Below, piece after piece: positions 1 through 7,634 of a stretch of DNA of 64,000 bases (its first letter is position 1; each line of letters starts with the position of its first letter). Source of the DNA: Neoaquamicrobium microcysteis (GTDB lineage Bacteria > Pseudomonadota > Alphaproteobacteria > Rhizobiales > Rhizobiaceae). A model generated the notes under the pieces. That model did not search any database, was not told where the DNA came from, and was given only the letters and a program-made list of their open reading frames with translations. Position numbers and translations under genes: made by a program. The stretch spans positions 62,001-126,000 of the forward strand of contig NZ_VSZS01000054.1 in assembly GCF_008180155.1 (NCBI RefSeq), read 5' to 3'.

Positions 1-111
1 AATGCTTCGGAACAAATCGGATGGCAGAAATTGGGTCGAAAGCTGCCATTGCCTACGGGGGGCGGCAAGCTGCGCATATAGCGCGACATCGCTGGCGCGC
101 GGCGGCTGCGG

Positions 112-753
112 CTAGCCGCCGGCGCCTTCGAGATAGGTCAGGCACATGGCGACGAGCTGTTTTCGGATGGCGGCCTGGGCTTTTGCCGGCAGGTTTCGCT
201 CGAAGACGTTGCGCACGGTGCCGAAGATCACCGAGAGCAGCGTGGCGTTGACCAGATCCAGGTTCGCATAGGCTGCATTGGGGGCCGTGGCGAGCATTGC
301 CGCCGTCGCCTTGTCCATGCGGTGGGCGAAGGCCTCGATCAGCGCTTCGTTGTCGAGTTCGACGGCCGAACTGTAGAGCACGCGCGTGACATCGCTGCGC
401 TCCGTCTTGGCGTCCCAATAGGCTTCGATCAGGGCTGCGACCATCGCGGCGGTCGGCCTGCCGTGGTGGCTGAGGCAGACCGCTTCAATGCGGTCGGCCA
501 GCCGATCGAGGTAGCGTTCGTTGAGGGCGTAGAGCAGAGCCTGCTTGTGCGGGAAATACTGATACATCGTGCCCACCGATACGCCGGCACGTTCGGCCAC
601 GCGCGTGGTGGTCAAACGGTGCACGCCTTCGGCCAGCAAAACCTGAATGGTCGCCTCGAAAATGGCGTCGACCGTGACCGCCGAGCGGGCCTGGCGCGGC
701 CTTTTGCGGGCATTCAGGTGCCTGGGTGCTGGAACGTCCATATGCGAATCCAA
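112..753 (-). CDS. TetR/AcrR-family transcriptional repressor
   Basis: One-component DNA-binding regulator of 213 residues, the usual TetR length. An arginine/lysine-rich tail is followed by a TetR helix-turn-helix at about residues 25-75, with the recognition helix around GVSVGTMYQYFPHK. The remainder is a helical ligand-binding domain with no recognisable ligand signature. The gene is divergent from the SDR gene at 814 with only 60 bp between the starts, so it probably represses that gene and itself. ATG at 753 was taken as the start; ATG 741 is an alternative. The ligand is unknown. Confidence 0.85.
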   Translation of the reverse strand: MDSHMDVPAPRHLNARKRPRQARSAVTVDAIFEATIQVLLAEGVHRLTTTRVAERAGVSVGTMYQYFPHKQALLYALNERYLDRLADRIEAVCLSHHGRPTAAMVAALIEAYWDAKTERSDVTRVLYSSAVELDNEALIEAFAHRMDKATAAMLATAPNAAYANLDLVNATLLSVIFGTVRNVFERNLPAKAQAAIRKQLVAMCLTYLEGAGG

Positions 754-780
754 AACACGAATGATCCTTCATATATTCTC

Positions 781-794
781 GTCAGGCATCTGAC
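781..794. promoter_or_regulatory. candidate TetR operator (weak)
   Basis: A small perfect inverted repeat, GTCAG-GCAT-CTGAC, lies in the 60 bp between the divergent TetR and SDR starts, where such a repressor would be expected to bind. Five-base arms are short, so this is only suggestive. Confidence 0.3.
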
Positions 795-813
795 CAGTTT
801 TTGAAGGAATTCG

Positions 814-1545
814 ATGATGACGACGCAGAGAATCGCACTGGTGACCGGCGCGAACAAGGGAATAGGGCTGGAGATCGCCCGCCAGCTGGCGCAGACCGGC
901 GTCCACGTGCTGCTCGGGGCGCGAGATGTCGCCCGCGGGCGCCAGGCGGTCGCATCGCTCGCCTCGGCTGGGCTCGATGTCGAGGCGATCGAGATCGACC
1001 TCAACGACCAGAAGACGATCGAGGCGGCGGCGGAGGCGATCGGCCGTCGCCATGGCGGGCTCGATATCCTGGTGAACAATGCCGGCATCGTCGATGCGGA
1101 AGACGGCCCGCCATCGGTCGCGACCGCCGCCGCCGCCCGCCGGCTGATGGAGACGAACTTCATCGGCACGCTCGCCGTGACGCAGGCCATGCTGCCGCTG
1201 TTGCGACGGTCATCGGCCGGCCGCATCGTCAACCTGGCCACGACGCTGGGATCGCTCTCGATCAATGGCGATCCGACCTCGCCTTACTATGATGCGCGGC
1301 TGATCGGCTACAACGCGTCGAAGGCCGCGCTCAACATGCTGACCGTGCAACTGGCCGCGGAGCTGAAGGACACCTCCATTGCGGTCAACTCGGTGGCGCC
1401 GGGGTACGTGAAAACCGACCTGACCGGCAATAACGGGTTCATGACCGCGGAGGAGGGTGCGCGCCTGCCGGTGGAGTATGCCTTGCTGGGCGATGGTGCC
1501 GTGTCGGGCCGTTTCGTCGAGCCGGCCGGAAACGCGCCGTGGTAG
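814..1545 (+). CDS. SDR-family NAD(P)-dependent oxidoreductase
   Basis: Short-chain dehydrogenase/reductase of 243 residues, predicted cytosolic. The N-terminal cofactor motif TGANKGIG, the structural NNAG, and the catalytic YNASK with an upstream serine (TLGSLS) are all present, so it should be active on a carbonyl/alcohol pair. The TGANKGIG form and the GxVxTD tail resemble carbonyl-reductase-like classical SDRs. It is divergent from the TetR gene, a pairing typical of xenobiotic or stress-inducible SDRs. The ATG at 814 follows GAAGGAATTCG, giving a good ribosome site. Substrate not predictable. Confidence 0.88.
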   Translation: MMTTQRIALVTGANKGIGLEIARQLAQTGVHVLLGARDVARGRQAVASLASAGLDVEAIEIDLNDQKTIEAAAEAIGRRHGGLDILVNNAGIVDAEDGPPSVATAAAARRLMETNFIGTLAVTQAMLPLLRRSSAGRIVNLATTLGSLSINGDPTSPYYDARLIGYNASKAALNMLTVQLAAELKDTSIAVNSVAPGYVKTDLTGNNGFMTAEEGARLPVEYALLGDGAVSGRFVEPAGNAPW

Positions 1546-1555
1546 CTCGCGCCGG

Positions 1556-2041
1556 TTACAGGCGATCGGCGGCGATCCAGAGGCCGGCCGCCACGATGGC
1601 GAGAGCCAGCAGGAACTTCCATGCCCGGACGACGATGATTGCGGGGATGATGGCGGATGCGAGCCACCACCCGGCGACCTCCATATATGCGTGGAGGGCA
1701 GCGGCGCTCACGCCGAAGGCCGGAACGAGCGCGTAGAGTTCGTTTCTCGTCCACGGGCGAGGAGGCGGCGCGGGCTTGCGGCGGGACGGGGCGGCCGGTG
1801 CGGATCGTGCGGCGGTCGATGACGACGCAGCCCAGCTTTCCGTGCCGGGGATCGTCCCCGAGCCGCCGCAGCCGATGCAGGTGTTCTGCTGGCGGCTGGA
1901 ACCTCGCCCGCTGCCGCCGCAGGCCGCGCAGGCGATGTGCGTGAAACCGCCGGTTCCGCTGCCTCCGCACGAATAGCAGGGCGGGTAGTCGCCATAGGTC
2001 CAGCCGTAGCCGGCGCACACGTTGCACGTCGCCATCTGCAT
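1556..2041 (-). CDS. zinc-ribbon (DnaJ cysteine-rich-like) membrane protein
   Basis: Hypothetical protein of 161 residues. The first 55 residues hold repeated CxxC(G/A)GxG units (CNVCAGYG, YSCGGSG, CAACGGSG, CIGCGGSG), the spacing of the zinc-binding centre of DnaJ, but there is no J-domain. A basic linker follows, then about 60 residues with two likely membrane segments ending in GLWIAADRL. Seen: a cytosolic zinc module tethered to the membrane. Inferred: a membrane-anchored redox or chaperone-like scaffold. It converges on the SDR gene with 10 bp between the stops. ATG 2041 was chosen; ATG 2035 is possible. Confidence 0.65.
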   Translation of the reverse strand: MQMATCNVCAGYGWTYGDYPPCYSCGGSGTGGFTHIACAACGGSGRGSSRQQNTCIGCGGSGTIPGTESWAASSSTAARSAPAAPSRRKPAPPPRPWTRNELYALVPAFGVSAAALHAYMEVAGWWLASAIIPAIIVVRAWKFLLALAIVAAGLWIAADRL

Positions 2042-2227
2042 CCCCGCGGTCGCGAGGCAGCATCATCGCATGCGGCGAAGTTCCGGCGAAGGCGATCAAA
2101 AGGCGTAGCGGGAGGCGCGAGCCCTGCAAGCATAGCGATTGGCGCGCGCGCATAGCGCCTGGCGGGTGGCGGCGAGGTGCTGCCGCGACTATCCAGCGCG
2201 GCTTCAACCTTTCAGATGGATGCCGCC

Positions 2228-2599
2228 ATGCGCCGTGTTGCCGCCGCTCTTGCCCTTGCCGCTCTTTCGACCGCTCCCGCGCTCGCGCAGGAACCGCCGA
2301 TCGGGATTTTCCGCTGCCACGACACGAGCATGGCGCCTTTCGGCACGCTGCTGCTGGACGGGCAGGGCATGTACCAGATGATCGGCACGAGCACGCCGGA
2401 CTGGGCCGCAGACCCGGCCCTGCAGCAGAACGGCGCCGGCTCCTACAGCGTCGACGGCACGCAATTGCTGCCGGGCGACGGTCCGCTGAAGGTTCTCGAT
2501 GCCACGGGAAATTTCCTCGGCGGCGGGCAGGAGGCGACCATCGCCTTTTCGGGCAAGAAGGGTGCGCTCCTGACCTGCCTGTCGACGGTCGGCGGATAG
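2228..2599 (+). CDS. small secreted hypothetical protein
   Basis: Protein of about 123 residues with a clear Sec signal peptide (MRRVAAALALAALSTAPALA, cleavage near AQEPP). The mature part is small, with two cysteines (FRCHDTS and LLTCLSTV) that could form one disulfide, and no family that I recognise. The ATG at 2228 was preferred over in-frame ATGs at 2177 and 2216 because only it places the signal peptide at the N-terminus. Probably periplasmic; function unknown. Confidence 0.6.
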   Translation: MRRVAAALALAALSTAPALAQEPPIGIFRCHDTSMAPFGTLLLDGQGMYQMIGTSTPDWAADPALQQNGAGSYSVDGTQLLPGDGPLKVLDATGNFLGGGQEATIAFSGKKGALLTCLSTVGG

Positions 2600-2639
2600 A
2601 GGCGGCAAATTCGGCTGCCGCCGCCTCGATCCGTCCCGC

Positions 2640-3884
2640 TTACGACACGACCGCGCCGTCGGGAAAGCGCCAGCTGGAGCCGTCCGAGACGGCGAGCCGG
2701 CGATTGGCCGAGCCGTTGGAGACGTAGACGAGCTGGCCCGCAGGCGATGCAGAGGGCAGGCCGGCCACGGTGTAGGGGCGAAGGCGGTGGTGGCGGTTGG
2801 CGTCGATCACTGGGTTCGCGCCGAACATCGACAGGCCTGCGGCGTGGTCCAGCCGCATGATCTCGCTTGCCGCGCCGGACGATGCGGGTGCGACCGCGAA
2901 CTCGATCCGGCTTTCGCCGTCGCCGCCGGAAGGGCTCGAAGCCACGCATCGCCCGTCGATGCGCGCGGAGGTGTTGAATGTCGCGCCGGTGTAGTAGTTG
3001 AAGATGACCGAGCCCATCAGATCGCCCGACTGGACCGCGGCGGGGGCGGCAAGCGTCCCGCGCGCCTTCCTCATCGCCTGGATGGGGCCGTTGGCATTGT
3101 CGCTGTAGCGCGTGCTGCGCAGGCCGGTATTTCCGTTGGCGTAGAGATCGACCAGCATGTTGGCGCCGGTGTCGTCCAGCAGGGTCATGAAGTGCCCGTC
3201 GGCGCTGTCGGTGCCGACGCTGATCGACTTGACCCGCATGTTGCCGCTGGCGGCATCGACGCGCATGGCCTGCGTCCACGTCTCGCCGTCGGGGGAGACC
3301 TTGATGCCGAGATGGTCGTCGCCGAGAAGCCCGATTTCGGCGCGACCGGACCATCCCGTCTGCATGGTCACGCTGAGCATGCCTGCCGGCATTTCCTTGT
3401 TGAGCACGTAGCGCAAATCGCCATTGCCGCCCTCCGCATCGTAGCGGGCGGTCCACAGCGCGGCGTTCAGCCTGGCGGCGAACGGGTTCTCGGCATCGGC
3501 CATCGTGCCGACGCCGAGCATCTCCAGACTGTCGGCCATGGGCTGGGCTCCGACGGACAGCCACGTGCTGCCGTCCCACGCCAGCAGCGCCTGCTCGCCG
3601 GCGACCCAGGCCAGCCAGCCGGTGCGCGGAGACAGAAACGTCCAGCCGCCATCCTGCCACGCGGCGACCTGGCTCTCGCGGCCCTCCCACGCGTCGACGG
3701 CGTCGTCTCCGACGATATGGCGCTGGCCGTCCGACGGTTCCGCCGGGGGAGACGCGCGGTCGCGGTCCACCACCGAAAGCTGGACGATGGCGTCGAGCAT
3801 GCGCAGCGCCTCGTTGTGGGTGACGTGCTTTTGCGCCTGCGAGGGCATGATGTAGGGTAGGCTCAAATTGGCGGTTTCTTCCAC
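2640..3884 (-). CDS. DUF2793 domain protein (phage / gene-transfer-agent type)
   Basis: Protein of 414 residues. The N-terminus (ANLSLPYIMPSQAQKHVTHN) and the following W-rich region, with AWEG and LAWDGSTW, match DUF2793. That domain occurs in alphaproteobacterial phage tail and gene-transfer-agent-associated proteins. The rest is Gly/Asn/Ser-rich, beta-rich sequence like a tail-fibre or host-contact protein. No other phage gene is adjacent, so this is an orphan. The start is GTG 3884, with AAAGGAG about 10 bases upstream; an ATG at 3848 is the alternative. It is divergent from rfbC. Confidence 0.75.
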   Translation of the reverse strand: MEETANLSLPYIMPSQAQKHVTHNEALRMLDAIVQLSVVDRDRASPPAEPSDGQRHIVGDDAVDAWEGRESQVAAWQDGGWTFLSPRTGWLAWVAGEQALLAWDGSTWLSVGAQPMADSLEMLGVGTMADAENPFAARLNAALWTARYDAEGGNGDLRYVLNKEMPAGMLSVTMQTGWSGRAEIGLLGDDHLGIKVSPDGETWTQAMRVDAASGNMRVKSISVGTDSADGHFMTLLDDTGANMLVDLYANGNTGLRSTRYSDNANGPIQAMRKARGTLAAPAAVQSGDLMGSVIFNYYTGATFNTSARIDGRCVASSPSGGDGESRIEFAVAPASSGAASEIMRLDHAAGLSMFGANPVIDANRHHRLRPYTVAGLPSASPAGQLVYVSNGSANRRLAVSDGSSWRFPDGAVVS

Positions 3885-3984
3885 GATCTGGTGCTCCTTT
3901 GCGTGCGACCCGGCGGCGAAGCATAGGTCTGCACCGGCAGGGTGTGGACAAAGGGCGGGGCCGTCCGCGCATCAGGGGCGTTTC

Positions 3985-4539
3985 ATGGAAGTCGAGAAGC
4001 TGGCGATACCCGAGGTGATGGTGCTGCGGCCGGTGCGCCATCAGGACGATCGCGGCTTCTTCTGCGAGACGTACAACCGGCGCACGCTGGCCGAATGCGG
4101 CATCGAGACGGAGTTCGTGCAGGACAACCACGCGCTGTCGCGCCGCAAGGGCACGGTGCGCGGGCTGCATTTCCAGATACCGCCATTCGGCCAGGACAAG
4201 CTCATCCGCGTGGCGCGCGGCGCCATCCTCGACGTCGCGGTCGACATCCGGGTCGGCTCACCCACCTACGGCCGGCATGTCAGCGCGGTCATCAGCGCAA
4301 GCGAGGGCAACCAGATCTTCGTGCCGGCCTGCTTCGCCCACGGCATCGCCACGCTCGAGCCCGACACCGAGGTGATCTACAAGGTGAGCAACCACTACTC
4401 CGCCGCGCATGACAGGGGCGTGCTGTGGAACGATCCCGATCTCGGCATAGACTGGCCGGTGGGCGACGCAGATGTCACGCTGTCGGACAAGGACAGGGCG
4501 CAACCACGCTTCGCGGATATCGAAGACTGGTTTCGATAA
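3985..4539 (+). CDS. rfbC: dTDP-4-dehydrorhamnose 3,5-epimerase
   Basis: RmlC/RfbC epimerase of 184 residues, the family length, converting dTDP-4-keto-6-deoxyglucose to dTDP-4-keto-L-rhamnose for surface polysaccharide. The signature DDRGFFCETYN, the catalytic region QDNHALSRRKGTVRGLHFQ with its His, and FVPACFAHGIATLE are all present. The rmlA/B/D partners are not in the window, so it may serve a remote polysaccharide locus. ATG 3985 matches the family N-terminus; the longer in-frame extension upstream does not. Confidence 0.92.
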   Translation: MEVEKLAIPEVMVLRPVRHQDDRGFFCETYNRRTLAECGIETEFVQDNHALSRRKGTVRGLHFQIPPFGQDKLIRVARGAILDVAVDIRVGSPTYGRHVSAVISASEGNQIFVPACFAHGIATLEPDTEVIYKVSNHYSAAHDRGVLWNDPDLGIDWPVGDADVTLSDKDRAQPRFADIEDWFR

Positions 4540-4560
4540 GTCAGGTCGATGGAAAGGCCG

Positions 4561-4676
4561 GCAAAGAAAAACCCGCCGGGGGAGGAGGTCCGGCGGGTCT
4601 ATCTGAAGCGCGACAAGGGAGGAGGTTCGTCGCGCTGGGTGTCGGCTCTCTGGGAGGAGGTAGATCACCGACAGGA
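4561..4676 (-). ncRNA. alpha-r14 / NfeR1-type sRNA with three CCUCCUCCC loops
   Basis: Read on the minus strand, three consecutive hairpins each expose ACCUCCUCCC in the loop (plus-strand copies at 4652-4661, 4617-4626 and 4580-4589). The stems are TGTCGG/CCGACA (4640-4645 with 4668-4673), AGCGCGAC/GTCGCGCT (4607-4614 with 4629-4636) and ACCCGCCGG/CCGGCGGGT (4571-4579 with 4590-4598). The last is followed on the minus strand by TTTTTCTTTGC and so is a Rho-independent terminator. This is the architecture known for the alpha-r14 (NfeR1) RNAs of rhizobia and the 'cuckoo' RNAs of Rhodobacter, whose anti-Shine-Dalgarno motifs act on many mRNAs. The 5' end is inferred from the promoter. Confidence 0.85.
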
Positions 4677-4678
4677 GT

Positions 4679-4707
4679 GAAATAGGAACCGGGCGACGCG
4701 ATTGCAA
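4679..4707 (-). promoter_or_regulatory. promoter of the CCUCCUCCC sRNA
   Basis: On the minus strand TTGCAA (4707-4702), a 17-base spacer and TATTTC (4684-4679) form a housekeeping-type promoter placing the transcript start a few bases before the first hairpin. The -10 is imperfect, so an alternative sigma factor is also possible. Confidence 0.45.
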
Positions 4708-4867
4708 ATGCTGAAAACGCATGGCTGCCTTGCGCGAACGGCTGCGCCGTTCCGCCGCATCATCCAGGCCGGAAACCTGCACCTTGCCAGCGAGGCTGCG
4801 GCGGCGGCTGGACAGGTTTTGCGACGCAGTTCATGATCGAGCCGTCTCAAGCAAAGGGAGGCTGTTC

Positions 4868-5122
4868 ATGGGCGTTGAAAGTCTTATCGTTTTCATTCTT
4901 ATCGGTGCCATTGCCGGCTGGCTGGCGGGGCAGCTCGTCAAGGGGTACGGCTTCGGCCTGCTCGGCAACATCGTCGTAGGCATCGTCGGCGCGTTCATCG
5001 CCGGATTGCTGTTTCCAGCGATCGGCATCAGCCTCGGCGGCGGCATCCTCGCGGCGATCATTCATGCCACGATAGGCGCGGTCATCCTGCTCGTGCTCAT
5101 CCGCCTCATCAAGCAGGCCTGA
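4868..5122 (+). CDS. GlsB/YeaQ/YmgE-family stress membrane protein
   Basis: Small inner-membrane protein of 84 residues in the transglycosylase-associated (GlsB/YeaQ) family. Three hydrophobic segments carry glycine motifs typical of the family (GAIAGWLAGQLVKGYGFGLLGNIVVG and GGILAAIIHATIGA regions). Homologues are usually stress- or stationary-phase induced. The ATG at 4868 follows AAAGGGAGGCTGTTC, a strong ribosome site. No EcfG-type promoter was found upstream, unlike several other small stress genes in this window. Confidence 0.85.
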   Translation: MGVESLIVFILIGAIAGWLAGQLVKGYGFGLLGNIVVGIVGAFIAGLLFPAIGISLGGGILAAIIHATIGAVILLVLIRLIKQA

Positions 5123-5140
5123 CGAAGGCTCTGGCCGCCT

Positions 5141-5452
5141 CTATCGCCGGCTGCCGAACAGGGCGATCGCGGCGACCGCGAGGGCGGCCAGACCCACTAC
5201 GGCCACAGTGCGCTGCGGGTTGGCGCGAATGGTCTCTTCCAGATCATGCGCCCGCTTGCGGATAACCGGAAGGGCGTCGGAAACGCGCTCGACGATCTCG
5301 CCGTAAAGATCGCCGGCCTCATCGCGGGTATCGCGATAGGCGCTCGCACCACGCTTGGCTGCAGACCGGCTGAGCGTCGCCATCTCCTTGCGCAGCAAGG
5401 CGATCTGACGGTGAAGGTCAAGCACATCGTCATTGCGTGAAAAAAGCGCCAT
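5141..5452 (-). CDS. DUF883-like (ElaB/YgaM-type) membrane-anchored protein
   Basis: Protein of 103 residues: a charged helical, coiled-coil-prone region (residues 8-75) followed by RANPQRT and a C-terminal membrane anchor (VGLAALAVAAIALFGSRR). This is the layout of DUF883/ElaB proteins, which in enterobacteria tether ribosomes to the membrane in stationary phase. A paralogue lies at 31894-32229. A perfect EcfG promoter precedes it, so it is probably part of the general stress regulon. It converges on the GlsB-family gene with 18 bp between. Confidence 0.8.
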   Translation of the reverse strand: MALFSRNDDVLDLHRQIALLRKEMATLSRSAAKRGASAYRDTRDEAGDLYGEIVERVSDALPVIRKRAHDLEETIRANPQRTVAVVGLAALAVAAIALFGSRR

Positions 5453-5487
5453 CTCGAAAACTCCCCATATCTGGAATCGCGATACCC

Positions 5488-5512
5488 AACGGCCTTCGTG
5501 GCATATGGTTCC
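5488..5512 (-). promoter_or_regulatory. EcfG-type promoter for the DUF883 gene
   Basis: On the minus strand GGAAC (5512-5508), exactly 16 bases, then CGTT (5491-5488), the alphaproteobacterial general stress promoter consensus. The predicted start is about 30 bases upstream of the DUF883 start codon. Confidence 0.8.
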
Positions 5513-5635
5513 GGGCGGCCGGGGCTGGTGAACGCGCGGCGGATGTCGGTTGGGCCGGCGCGGCCTATCTCCTTGTTTTGGCCCGCTTTCCGGCCGTCCA
5601 AGAGATCGCGACAGAGCTTGAATAATCGTAACCTA

Positions 5636-5665
5636 TTGCATTTAATATCGAATATCGGCTATATT
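5636..5665 (+). promoter_or_regulatory. promoter of the Rieske oxygenase gene
   Basis: TTGCAT (5636-5641), an 18-base spacer and TATATT (5660-5665) resemble a sigma70 promoter about 30 bases before the ATG at 5697. The BetI-like operator overlaps its -10 and start site. Confidence 0.5.
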
Positions 5666-5681
5666 GAATGGATATTCAATA
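5662..5681. promoter_or_regulatory. BetI-like operator, copy 1
   Basis: Perfect palindrome TATTGAAT-GGAT-ATTCAATA, containing TTGAA (5664-5668), six bases and TTCAA (5675-5679). The same half-sites with the same spacing occur at 9140 and 15287. It lies over the -10 of the Rieske gene, a repressing position. The likely ligand is the BetI-like repressor at 13737-14420. Confidence 0.7.
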
Positions 5682-5696
5682 ATAACGGGGCGATCC

Positions 5697-6899
5697 ATGA
5701 CGCAGCCGATGCTGGACGCGCGGATACCGAACGATTGGGACCGCAGGGGCCTTCCGGGCTGGAGCTATCACAGCAAGGCCCTGCTGGAGCTCGAAAAGGA
5801 ACATGTCTTTCGCAGCCACTGGCAGATCGCCGGCCATGTCAGCGACGTGGCCGAGGCGGGCGACTACCTGACGCTCGACATGGTGGGCGAGCGCGCGCTG
5901 ATCGTGCGCGGCAAGGACGGCGTGGTGCGCGGCTTTCACAATCTTTGCCGCCATCGTGGCAGCCGGGTGGTGGCGGAGGAGCGCGGCAGCTGCAAGGGCG
6001 CGCTGGTTTGCCCGTTTCACGGCTGGGTCTACAATCTGGACGGCACGCTGCGGGGCGCCGCGCGGCCGCGCAGCTTTCCCGAGCTGGACAAGGTCGAGTT
6101 CGGGCTGAAGCCGCTCGACCTCGAAGTGTGGATGGGCTTCATCTTCGTGCGGTTCCGGCCGGGGCCGCAGCCCTCGGTCGCGGAGCTGATGCAGCCGGTC
6201 GAGGACGAGATGGCGCATTACCGTTCCGAGACCGTGGTGCCGACCACAGGCATGTGGACCCAGGAAAGCCCGGTCAACTGGAAGTCGGTGCGCGACGTGG
6301 ACAATGAAGGCTACCACGTCGCCATGGCTCATCCCGCGTTGCAGGATCTCTACGGCGCGACCTATTACGACGAGCCCTTCGTCAACGGGGTGTCGCGTTC
6401 GTTCGCGAGCTTCAACAAGCAGCCCGGCCGGCGCTGGAGCGTCAAGCGCTACGTGCAGCTTTCACGGCAGCCCGACCATCTGCCGGAGCATCTGGGCCGC
6501 GCGTGGGTCTATTACGGCATCTTCCCCAATGCGGTGATCGCGGTGACGCCGGAATCAGTGCAGTTCTATCAGGAGTTTCCGCTGGCGATCGACCGTACGC
6601 TGCTGCGCGGCGCGGTGTACCGCTATCGCGACGAGGATCGGCAGGCCGCAGCCGCCCGCTACCTGTCGATGCGGATCGACAGGGACACCACGGCCGAGGA
6701 TGTGCAACTGACCATCTGGTCCAACGAATCGATGCGCTCGGAGGCCTTCGACGGGTTCTTCCTGTCCGATCTGGAATATGGCGTGCGCACGCATCACGAT
6801 CATCTGCGCGCGGCGCTGCCGGTGCTCGATCTGGAGGATGCGCCGGACGAGAAGGATATTGCCGGGCTGAACGCGGCGATGGCGGCAAGAAGGTTTTAG
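5697..6899 (+). CDS. Rieske non-heme iron oxygenase, alpha subunit
   Basis: Oxygenase component of 400 residues. The Rieske [2Fe-2S] ligands are CRHRGS (C84, H86) and CPFHGW (C105, H108). The mononuclear iron site is DNEGYHVAMAH (H207, H212) in the C-terminal catalytic domain. Close family members act either on aromatic acids or as N-demethylases and monooxygenases of quaternary amines (glycine betaine, stachydrine, carnitine types). The surrounding betaine-like genes favour the second group; that is inference. No ferredoxin or reductase partner is encoded in the window. ATG 5697 was chosen because the upstream TTG at 5664 lies inside the operator. Confidence 0.85.
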   Translation: MTQPMLDARIPNDWDRRGLPGWSYHSKALLELEKEHVFRSHWQIAGHVSDVAEAGDYLTLDMVGERALIVRGKDGVVRGFHNLCRHRGSRVVAEERGSCKGALVCPFHGWVYNLDGTLRGAARPRSFPELDKVEFGLKPLDLEVWMGFIFVRFRPGPQPSVAELMQPVEDEMAHYRSETVVPTTGMWTQESPVNWKSVRDVDNEGYHVAMAHPALQDLYGATYYDEPFVNGVSRSFASFNKQPGRRWSVKRYVQLSRQPDHLPEHLGRAWVYYGIFPNAVIAVTPESVQFYQEFPLAIDRTLLRGAVYRYRDEDRQAAAARYLSMRIDRDTTAEDVQLTIWSNESMRSEAFDGFFLSDLEYGVRTHHDHLRAALPVLDLEDAPDEKDIAGLNAAMAARRF

Positions 6900-6905
6900 G
6901 GCCGC

Positions 6906-7556
6906 CTATTTCCTGTGGTTTCCCGCCAGCGCTGCAGTGATGCCAAGGCCGATGAAGACGATGCCCGTGACCCAACGCTCGGCCTTAAAGTAGACCGGGC
7001 TACGCTTGAGCCATCCACCCAAGGCGCCGGCCGCAAGCGCGTAGCAGCTGTCGGTCACGATGCCGAAGACAGTGAAGAGCAGGCCAAGGAACGCGATCTG
7101 CATCGCGACTCCGCCCAATTCGACCTGGACGAACTGTGGCAGGAAGGCCAGGAAAAACAATGCCGTCTTCGGGTTCAACAGGTTGACGACGAAACCCTCG
7201 CGAAAGAGTTTGAGGTGGCTGACGGCTGGTTTGATCCCGTCCGTCTGAAGCGGGTCGGTGGGGCCGAATATCTTGCGCAACCCGATCCAGATCAGATAGG
7301 CAGCGCCGGCATACTTGACGATGCTGAACGCGAGCGCCGACGAAGCGAGGATGGCAGAGAGGCCCAGCGTGGCGGCGGCAACGTGTACGAGCGTTGCGGT
7401 GTGGATACCGAGGATCGAGATAAGTCCCGCCGTAGGGCCCTGCTCCACCGAGCGAGCAAAAATGTAAAGTACGGCGGGACCGGGAACGACCAGCAGAACG
7501 AGGGCGGCGGCGATGAACAGGCCCAAGCTCGCCGCGCCGGGCACTATGAACTCCAT
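6906..7556 (-). CDS. LysE/RhtB-family amino-acid or amine exporter
   Basis: Membrane protein of 216 residues with about six hydrophobic segments. The N-terminal VVPGPAVLYIFARS block and the central FVVNLLNPKTALFFLAFLPQF signature are diagnostic of the LysE/RhtB translocator family, which exports amino acids or related amines. It lies 78 bp downstream of the aminotransferase gene in the same direction and may be co-transcribed, suggesting relief of product overflow. The start ATG 7556 (MEFIVPG) aligns with the family; an in-frame upstream start would add 12 unlikely residues. Confidence 0.88.
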   Translation of the reverse strand: MEFIVPGAASLGLFIAAALVLLVVPGPAVLYIFARSVEQGPTAGLISILGIHTATLVHVAAATLGLSAILASSALAFSIVKYAGAAYLIWIGLRKIFGPTDPLQTDGIKPAVSHLKLFREGFVVNLLNPKTALFFLAFLPQFVQVELGGVAMQIAFLGLLFTVFGIVTDSCYALAAGALGGWLKRSPVYFKAERWVTGIVFIGLGITAALAGNHRK

Positions 7557-7634
7557 AGCACAGTCTCCGAAGGTGGCATGCCGGCACAGCAAGCCTCGTT
7601 CGCGAGCCCGCTGTCAATCCGCATTCGTACCAAG

